Source of the DNA: Sphingomonas sp.
GTDB taxonomy: Bacteria; Pseudomonadota; Alphaproteobacteria; Sphingomonadales; Sphingomonadaceae
Assembly: GCA_013812805.1 (NCBI GenBank)
Contig: JACCSV010000284.1
Coordinates: forward strand, 1 to 11,352
DNA length: 11,352 bases
Direction of reading: 5' to 3'
Position numbers and translations under genes: made by a program. Below, piece after piece: positions 6,535-11,352 of this stretch (position 1 is the first letter of the stretch; each line of letters starts with the position of its first letter). The notes under the pieces are model-generated. The model was given only the letters and a program-made list of their open reading frames with translations. It was not told the origin of the DNA and made no database searches.

Positions 6535-9491
6535 AGACGTCGAGCAGGACACGGACTTACGGGCTGCGCGTTGCGCTGCTTGCGACATCGCTTTTGGCGG
6601 CGACGCCGGCGTTGGCGCAGCTGACGACCTCCACCGTCCGCGGGCAAGTCAGCAGCAGTGCCGCCGCCGCGCCGGGCGCCACCGTTGTCGCCGTCAGCTC
6701 GGACACGGGCTCCACCTCTCGAGCGACTGCCGGTCCTGACGGATCCTACGTGCTTACGGGACTGCGACCAGGCACCTACGACATCAGCTTTGGAGCACCT
6801 GGCGGTGCGACTGTCACTCGCCGAGTGATTGTCTCGGTCGGGGAGACGGCCACTCTCGATGTCGATGTTGCCGCTCCTGCCGAGGCACCCGAGCCGGCCA
6901 CAGCCGACGCCGGGACGATCGTTGTGGTCGGCCAGCGGCTGGTCGAGACCCGCACGTCGGAGATCGCGACCAACGTCAGCGAGCAACAAATCGAGAACCT
7001 GCCGCAAAACAATCGAAACTTCTTGAATTTTGCACAGCTAGCGCCCGGCATCCGGGTCAACCAGAGCGAGTTCCGCCAGACCTTTTCCGCCGGCGGCGTT
7101 GGCGCCGAGCCCAACGGCGACAGTTTCGGCGGACCGCAAGTCAACGTCTTCATCGATGGCGTCAGCCTCAAAAGCAACGTCAACCAGGGCGGAATCGTCG
7201 GCCAGGACGTCAGCCGCGGCAACCCCTTCTCGCAGCTCGCCGTCAAGGAATTCCGAGTCCTCAGTTCCAACTTCAAGGCGGAGTTCGAGGACGCGGGCAC
7301 GGCCATCATCACCGCGGTTACCCGCTCCGGAACCAACAGGTTCGACGGCGAGGTGTTCGTCACCACCCAGAGTGAGAACTTTATTGAGCGGGACTTCTTC
7401 CAGAAGAAGAATGACCAAGACAAGCCGAAGCTTAAGCGCCGCCAATATGGCGCTGGGCTGGGCGGGCCGATCATGACCGACCGCCTGTTCTTCTTCGGAA
7501 GCTACGAAGCCAACATCCAGGACCGGGTAAGCAATGTGGTCCCAGGCGATCCTGGCGATCAGGCGCAGTTCCTTGATTTCGATGTTAGCAGCTTCGCTGG
7601 CAGCTTCTCGAGCCCGTTCCGCGAGCATCTGGGTTTCGGGAAGCTCACCTATTTGATGACTGAAGACCAGACGGTGGAGCTCAGCGCCAGCCTGCGCAAG
7701 GAGACCGACCTCCGCGACTTCGGAGGCCAGGCGGCGCGCGAGCGCGGCCAATCGGTCGACAACGACGTATACACGGCGAAGCTGCGGCATGATTGGAACG
7801 GAGACGGCTTCCTCAACGAAGCGTCGATCGACTGGCTGAAGTCCGACCTCGCCTTTGGTGCCGATCTCGGCCAGGGCTTTGGCCGAGTGTTCCAAGGCGT
7901 CATCCAGATCGGCGGCCGAGATCGTTTCCAAGAAGTCGAGCAGGAAGGCCTCACCTTCCGCAACAATTTGAGCCTCACCGACATCACGTGGAACGGCGAC
8001 CACCTGATCAAGGGGGGCATAAAGATTTCCCGTCAGAAGTATCGGGTGGCCGGCTCGGGTCCATTCGCGAATCCGGAATTTGAATTCCGAACCGGCGGCG
8101 CGAGCACCCCTGAAACCGACGATGACTTCGATTTCAGCACCCCCGCTGTCGTCCGCTTCGGCGCCGGTGATCCGGAAGTGCAAGCGAAGACCACTCAAGT
8201 CGGGCTGTTCATTCAGGACGACTGGGAAGTGAACGAGCATTTGCTGCTCAACCTCGGATTGCGCTGGGACTATGATTCCAATGCGAAGAATAACAGCTTC
8301 GTGACCTCCGACCGGGCGGCGGAAGCACTCCGGGCACTGGGCGAAGACCCGCGCGTCCAGGGCGGTTTCTTCGATGTTGAGGATTATATCTCGGACGGGG
8401 ATCGCGAGGCGGAGCTCGACAACTTCGCGCCCCGGATCGGCTTCTCCTACGATCTCAACACGGACCAGCGGACGGTCTTCTTCGGCGGCTATGGCCGGTA
8501 CTATGATCGGGCGCTGTTCCGAAGCGCGGCTGAGGAAACCCTGTTCGCCCAATATCGCCAGGGTGAGCTTTTCTTCTCCGACGATGGCTCTCCGCGACTT
8601 GGTCGTCCCACGATCGAATTCCAGCCGGAGTTCCTGACGGAGGCGGGATTCGCAGGGCTCATCAACAGCCTGGAGACCGATCCAACTTTTCCAGGGACGA
8701 ACCAGCTTCGGGTAATCCCGAATGACTTGAAGACGCCGTATACTGACCAGTTCAGCATCGGCATTCGGCAGCGGCTCGGCATTTTTCGCACCTCGCTCAG
8801 CTACAACCACACGATCGGCAAGAATCAGATCGGATACGCACCGCTCAACCGCTCTCTCGAGCCAGGCGAGAATGGTTTCTTCGAGTTCATTCCGCTGATC
8901 AACGGCTTCGGCGATGCCGTTGCCGCGTTCAACACGAGGGAGACCAAGTATGGCGCCATCCTCGCCAGTATCGACAAGCCTTACTCAAGGAGTTCGGGCT
9001 GGGGCGTGGGCCTCGCCTACACCGGCGTGCGTCGTTCAAAGACCCGCGGTTTCGAATTCAACTTCGACCGTCCAAATATCGAGGACGCGGATTTCGTGCC
9101 GAACGGAGGCAACGAAGAGCACCGGGTGGTTGCCAATGGGATCGTCGACCTGCCGTTAGGTTTCCGGGCATCGACCCTGGTCACCTTCGGCTCGGGCCTG
9201 CCATTCTTCGTGATCGATGCGCGGGAAGGGTTCCAGCCCGACAAAATTAGGCTGGGCCATTTCGAAAATCTGGGAGATTTCTTTCAGGTCGACTTGAGGC
9301 TGCAGAAGATCTTTCGCTTCGGAGAGCGGGAGTTCAGCGTCTTCGGCGAGGTGTTCAACCTGTTTGACCGGGCGAATTTCGGCGGCGCCGATGGCTTCAT
9401 TTGCTGCGACGGCAATCCCAACTTCGGCGTTCCGAATTCGCTCGCTGGCCCGCCGCGCAGCTTCCAGGTGGGAACGGCAGTCCGGTTCTAG
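6531..9491 (+). CDS. TonB-dependent outer-membrane receptor with carboxypeptidase-regulatory-like N-terminal domain
   Basis: A 986-residue outer-membrane transporter energised by TonB. It has a cleavable signal peptide (residues 1-29, ending TPALA before Gln30). A carboxypeptidase-regulatory-like beta-sandwich follows (about 33-112; VRGQV, GSYVLTGLRPGTYDISF). The TonB-box-like DAGTIVVVGQR (127-137) precedes the plug (about 140-265), which includes ENLPQNNRNF and VFIDGVSL. The rest is a beta-barrel rich in aromatic strands that ends in VGTAVRF, a C-terminal Phe as usual for barrel proteins. The ATG at 6531 overlaps the lacI stop and has AGGGGAG (6516-6522) 8 nt upstream; the open frame upstream lies inside lacI and is a shadow. 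The layout resembles Oar-like and sugar-type receptors. Its position between a LacI regulator and a glycan hydrolase suggests an oligosaccharide as cargo rather than iron-siderophore. Confidence 0.95.
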   Translation: MKTSSRTRTYGLRVALLATSLLAATPALAQLTTSTVRGQVSSSAAAAPGATVVAVSSDTGSTSRATAGPDGSYVLTGLRPGTYDISFGAPGGATVTRRVIVSVGETATLDVDVAAPAEAPEPATADAGTIVVVGQRLVETRTSEIATNVSEQQIENLPQNNRNFLNFAQLAPGIRVNQSEFRQTFSAGGVGAEPNGDSFGGPQVNVFIDGVSLKSNVNQGGIVGQDVSRGNPFSQLAVKEFRVLSSNFKAEFEDAGTAIITAVTRSGTNRFDGEVFVTTQSENFIERDFFQKKNDQDKPKLKRRQYGAGLGGPIMTDRLFFFGSYEANIQDRVSNVVPGDPGDQAQFLDFDVSSFAGSFSSPFREHLGFGKLTYLMTEDQTVELSASLRKETDLRDFGGQAARERGQSVDNDVYTAKLRHDWNGDGFLNEASIDWLKSDLAFGADLGQGFGRVFQGVIQIGGRDRFQEVEQEGLTFRNNLSLTDITWNGDHLIKGGIKISRQKYRVAGSGPFANPEFEFRTGGASTPETDDDFDFSTPAVVRFGAGDPEVQAKTTQVGLFIQDDWEVNEHLLLNLGLRWDYDSNAKNNSFVTSDRAAEALRALGEDPRVQGGFFDVEDYISDGDREAELDNFAPRIGFSYDLNTDQRTVFFGGYGRYYDRALFRSAAEETLFAQYRQGELFFSDDGSPRLGRPTIEFQPEFLTEAGFAGLINSLETDPTFPGTNQLRVIPNDLKTPYTDQFSIGIRQRLGIFRTSLSYNHTIGKNQIGYAPLNRSLEPGENGFFEFIPLINGFGDAVAAFNTRETKYGAILASIDKPYSRSSGWGVGLAYTGVRRSKTRGFEFNFDRPNIEDADFVPNGGNEEHRVVANGIVDLPLGFRASTLVTFGSGLPFFVIDAREGFQPDKIRLGHFENLGDFFQVDLRLQKIFRFGEREFSVFGEVFNLFDRANFGGADGFICCDGNPNFGVPNSLAGPPRSFQVGTAVRF

Positions 9492-9498
9492 ACGGAAA

Positions 9499-9532
9499 GC
9501 GAGGGGTTGCTGCGTTGGTGGCGGCCCCTCGC
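9499..9532 (+). repeat. Inverted repeat forming an RNA hairpin between receptor and hydrolase genes
   Basis: GCGAGGGG (9499-9506) and CCCCTCGC (9525-9532) are perfect 8-nt complements. The bases between can extend the stem with G-U, G-C and C-G pairs down to a loop of about six bases (9513-9518). It starts 8 nt after the receptor stop. No U-tract follows, so a standard intrinsic terminator is unlikely. An mRNA-stabilising or partial-attenuation hairpin that lets the receptor be made in excess of the downstream genes is more plausible. Confidence 0.65.
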
Positions 9533-9560
9533 ACCTTCGAAGTCCGAATCTCCGGTAGAC

Positions 9561-9581
9561 AGGAGAATGATGCTGCCGTGA
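9561..9581 (+). promoter_or_regulatory. Shine-Dalgarno and overlapping four-codon mini-ORF before the hydrolase start
   Basis: AGGAGA (9561-9566) is the only good ribosome site ahead of the hydrolase GTG (9578), about 12 nt away, which is long. Between them ATGATGCTGCCGTGA (9567-9581) reads as a four-codon frame whose TGA overlaps the GTG. It may simply be chance, or it may help deliver ribosomes to the GTG by termination and re-initiation. Confidence 0.3.
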
Positions 9582-10993
9582 TTACCCGCCGAAATGTCAT
9601 CAGACTAGCCGGGTCGGGAGTGATCGGACTGGCCGCGGGCTGTTCCCTTCCGGCAACCGCAAGGCGTGAACCTGCCGGCGACGCAGTAACGAACGCATTT
9701 CTCGACGACGTCCAGCGCCGCACTTTCCGCTATTTCTGGGAAACGACCAACCCCGTCAACGGTCTCGCGCACGACCGGTTTCCGACGAAGTCCTTCGCAA
9801 GCATGGCGGCCGTCGGCTTTGCCCTGACCGCTTACCCGATCGGCGTCCATCGTGGCTTCGTTAGCCGGCAGGCAGCCGCCAACCGGACGCTCGCCACGCT
9901 GCGCTTCCTTGCCAACGCACCGCAGGGCGACGCGCCGGCGGGAATGACCGGCCACAAGGGCTTCTTCTATCATTTCGTCGACATGGAGCGCGGCACCCGC
10001 TTCGAGCAGACCGAGCTTTCCACGGTCGACACCGCGCTGCTGCTGGGCGGCATGTTGTTTGCCCAGAGCTATTTCGACAAGCCCGGCGAAGCCGAGATCC
10101 GTGCCCTGGTCGACCAGATATACGCGCGCGTGGACTGGCAATGGAGCCAGGCGCGGCCCCCGACTGTCGCGCTCGGCTGGAGCCCCGAAAAGGGGCATCT
10201 GCCCTATGACTGGATCGCCTACAGCGAAGCGATGCTGGTCTACATTCTGGCGCTAGGCTCGCCGACCCATTCGCTCGGGCCGGAAAGCTGGGGCGCCTGG
10301 GCGGCCGGCCTGCCCAAGCATTGGGGAACCGAGGAGGGCCAGCAGCTGGTCCGCTTCGCGCCACTGTTCGGCCACCAGTACAGCCACATCTGGGTCGACT
10401 TTCGCGGCATCCAGGACCCCTTCATGCGCTCCAAGGGCCTCGACTATTTCGAAAACAGCCGCCGCGCGACGATTGCCCAGCGTGCCTATGCCGTGCGCAA
10501 CCCGATGGGGTGGAAGGGCTACGGCCCGCGCCTGTGGGGCCTAACCGCTTGCGATGGGCCAGCGGACGTGACTGTCGACGTCGACGGGCGGAGCCGAACC
10601 TTCCGCTCCTATTCGGCCCGCGGCCCCGGCGATTTCGATGACGGCACGGTCGCACCGACGGCGGTCGGCGGCTCCGTCCCGTTCGCGCCCGAGCTGTGCA
10701 TCCCAGCGCTGGTGGCGATGCGTGCCGACCATGGCGAGCATCTGTACGGTCAGTACGGGTTCCTCGATTCCCTCAACCTGACCATTCCGCCCAGCGTGCC
10801 GCTCAAGCATGGGAAGCACGTGCCGGGACGGGGCTGGTACGACGGTGATTACCTTGGCATCGACCAGGGGCCGATCCTGGCGATGATCGAGAACCATCGC
10901 TCCGGCCTGGTGTGGCGGCTGATGCGCTCCAACCCGCATATAAGGCAGGGGCTCGAGCGGGCTGGCTTTGCGGGCGGCTGGCTCGCTTCGTGA
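9578..10993 (+). CDS. Glucoamylase-like glycoside hydrolase (PF10091, GH144-like), Tat-exported lipoprotein
   Basis: A 471-residue hydrolase of the glucoamylase-like family (PF10091); characterised relatives include GH144 endo-beta-1,2-glucanases. Family landmarks, in order, are FLDDVQRRTFRYFWE, HDRFPTKSFASMAAVGFALTA, GFFYHFVDM, ELSTVDTALLLGG, LPYDWIAYSEAMLVYILALGSPTH, YGPRLWGLTACDGP, DDGTVAPTA..GGSVPFAPE, and GRGWYDGDYLGIDQGPI..MIENHRSGLVW near the C-terminus. The N-terminus is a twin-arginine signal (TRRNVIR) with LAAGC, so Cys22 may be lipidated and the enzyme should act in the periplasm or on a membrane surface. GTG 9578 is chosen because it starts the Tat signal exactly; the two ATGs just before it are out of frame. 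Its stop overlaps the binding-protein GTG by 4 nt. Beta-1,2-glucan is the favoured but unproven substrate. Confidence 0.88.
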   Translation: MITRRNVIRLAGSGVIGLAAGCSLPATARREPAGDAVTNAFLDDVQRRTFRYFWETTNPVNGLAHDRFPTKSFASMAAVGFALTAYPIGVHRGFVSRQAAANRTLATLRFLANAPQGDAPAGMTGHKGFFYHFVDMERGTRFEQTELSTVDTALLLGGMLFAQSYFDKPGEAEIRALVDQIYARVDWQWSQARPPTVALGWSPEKGHLPYDWIAYSEAMLVYILALGSPTHSLGPESWGAWAAGLPKHWGTEEGQQLVRFAPLFGHQYSHIWVDFRGIQDPFMRSKGLDYFENSRRATIAQRAYAVRNPMGWKGYGPRLWGLTACDGPADVTVDVDGRSRTFRSYSARGPGDFDDGTVAPTAVGGSVPFAPELCIPALVAMRADHGEHLYGQYGFLDSLNLTIPPSVPLKHGKHVPGRGWYDGDYLGIDQGPILAMIENHRSGLVWRLMRSNPHIRQGLERAGFAGGWLAS

Positions 10994-11352
10994 GGGCGCT
11001 GCTTCTCGTCTTTCTCCTGCTATGCGGCTGCGCTGCAAAGGACGATGGCCGCGAAGTGGTGAAGTTCTGGGCGATGGGGCGCGAGGGCGAAGTGGTCGCC
11101 GAGCTCATCCCCGAATTCGAGCGGCTCAATCCCGACATCCGCGTCGACCTTCAGCAGATTCCGTGGAGCGCCGCGCACGAGAAATTGCTTACCGCTTTTG
11201 CCGGACGAGTGACGCCGGACGTCGCCCAGCTCGGGTCGAGCTGGGTGCCCGAACTGGTTGCGCTGGGGGCGCTGGAGCCACTGGACCGCGCGATCACGGG
11301 GTCGAAGGTGGTCGAACCCAGGGATTTCTTTCCCGGCGGCTGGAACGGCAAC
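10990..11352 (+). CDS. Sugar ABC transporter substrate-binding lipoprotein, N-terminal part (3' truncated by window edge)
   Basis: The first 121 codons of an extracellular solute-binding protein of the carbohydrate type (family 1, MalE/UgpB-like), open to the window edge. The GTG overlaps the hydrolase stop in GTGA, implying coupled translation. Residues 1-14 form a short lipoprotein signal (LLLCGC, lipidated Cys14). The mature part follows the family plan: VVKFWAMGREGEVVAELIPEF, then a NPDIRVDLQQIPW strand, HEKLLTAFAGRVTPDVAQLG and WVPELVALGALEPLD. It should capture a sugar in the periplasm and pass it to a permease pair expected just downstream, energised by the ATPase encoded at 4225-5331. 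The ligand cannot be deduced. Confidence 0.92.
   Translation, partial: MRALLLVFLLLCGCAAKDDGREVVKFWAMGREGEVVAELIPEFERLNPDIRVDLQQIPWSAAHEKLLTAFAGRVTPDVAQLGSSWVPELVALGALEPLDRAITGSKVVEPRDFFPGGWNGN

Noticed and set aside
7038..8810. Long open frame (590 codons) on the - strand inside the receptor gene
   Set aside because: It is antisense to a well-conserved TonB receptor barrel, its translation has no recognisable domain, and long antisense frames are expected in GC-rich codon usage.

Overview
The window is GC-rich, tightly packed DNA that looks like an alphaproteobacterium, most likely a sphingomonad. This rests on the codon bias, the abundant GTG starts, the GTGA/ATGA gene overlaps, a large TonB-dependent receptor in a carbohydrate locus, and the protein families present. 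No rRNA, tRNA, insertion sequence, phage gene or CRISPR array is visible. The longest stretch without a gene is 162 bases.

Left part (1-2403, + strand): the 3' end of msrB, then an exported MsrA, a radical SAM protein and a family-2 glycosyltransferase. They are spaced or overlapped as one operon (11-nt gap, then two 4-nt overlaps). The radical SAM gene has no ATG, GTG or TTG upstream of its iron-sulfur motif. Its best start is an AUA codon behind a good Shine-Dalgarno sequence. The glycosyltransferase resembles the family often annotated as radical-SAM-associated or arsenosugar-biosynthesis transferases (TIGR04283).

Middle (2318-4140): a methylthioadenosine phosphorylase gene on the - strand converges on the glycosyltransferase gene and overlaps it by 86 nt. 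Divergent from it is a membrane-anchored DUF1499 protein. The phosphorylase is a plausible partner of the radical SAM enzyme, because 5'-deoxyadenosine and other 5'-modified adenosines are possible substrates. That link is an inference.

Right part (4225-11352, + strand): a carbohydrate-uptake locus. It has a MalK/UgpC-type ABC ATPase, a LacI-family repressor preceded by a candidate promoter and a LacI-type operator, a TonB-dependent receptor with an N-terminal carboxypeptidase-regulatory-like domain, a Tat-exported glucoamylase-like (PF10091/GH144-like) hydrolase, and the start of a sugar-binding lipoprotein that runs off the window. The layout suggests that a glycan, possibly a beta-1,2-glucan, crosses the outer membrane through the receptor, is cut in the periplasm, and is imported by the ABC transporter under LacI control. 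The permeases would be expected just beyond the right edge.
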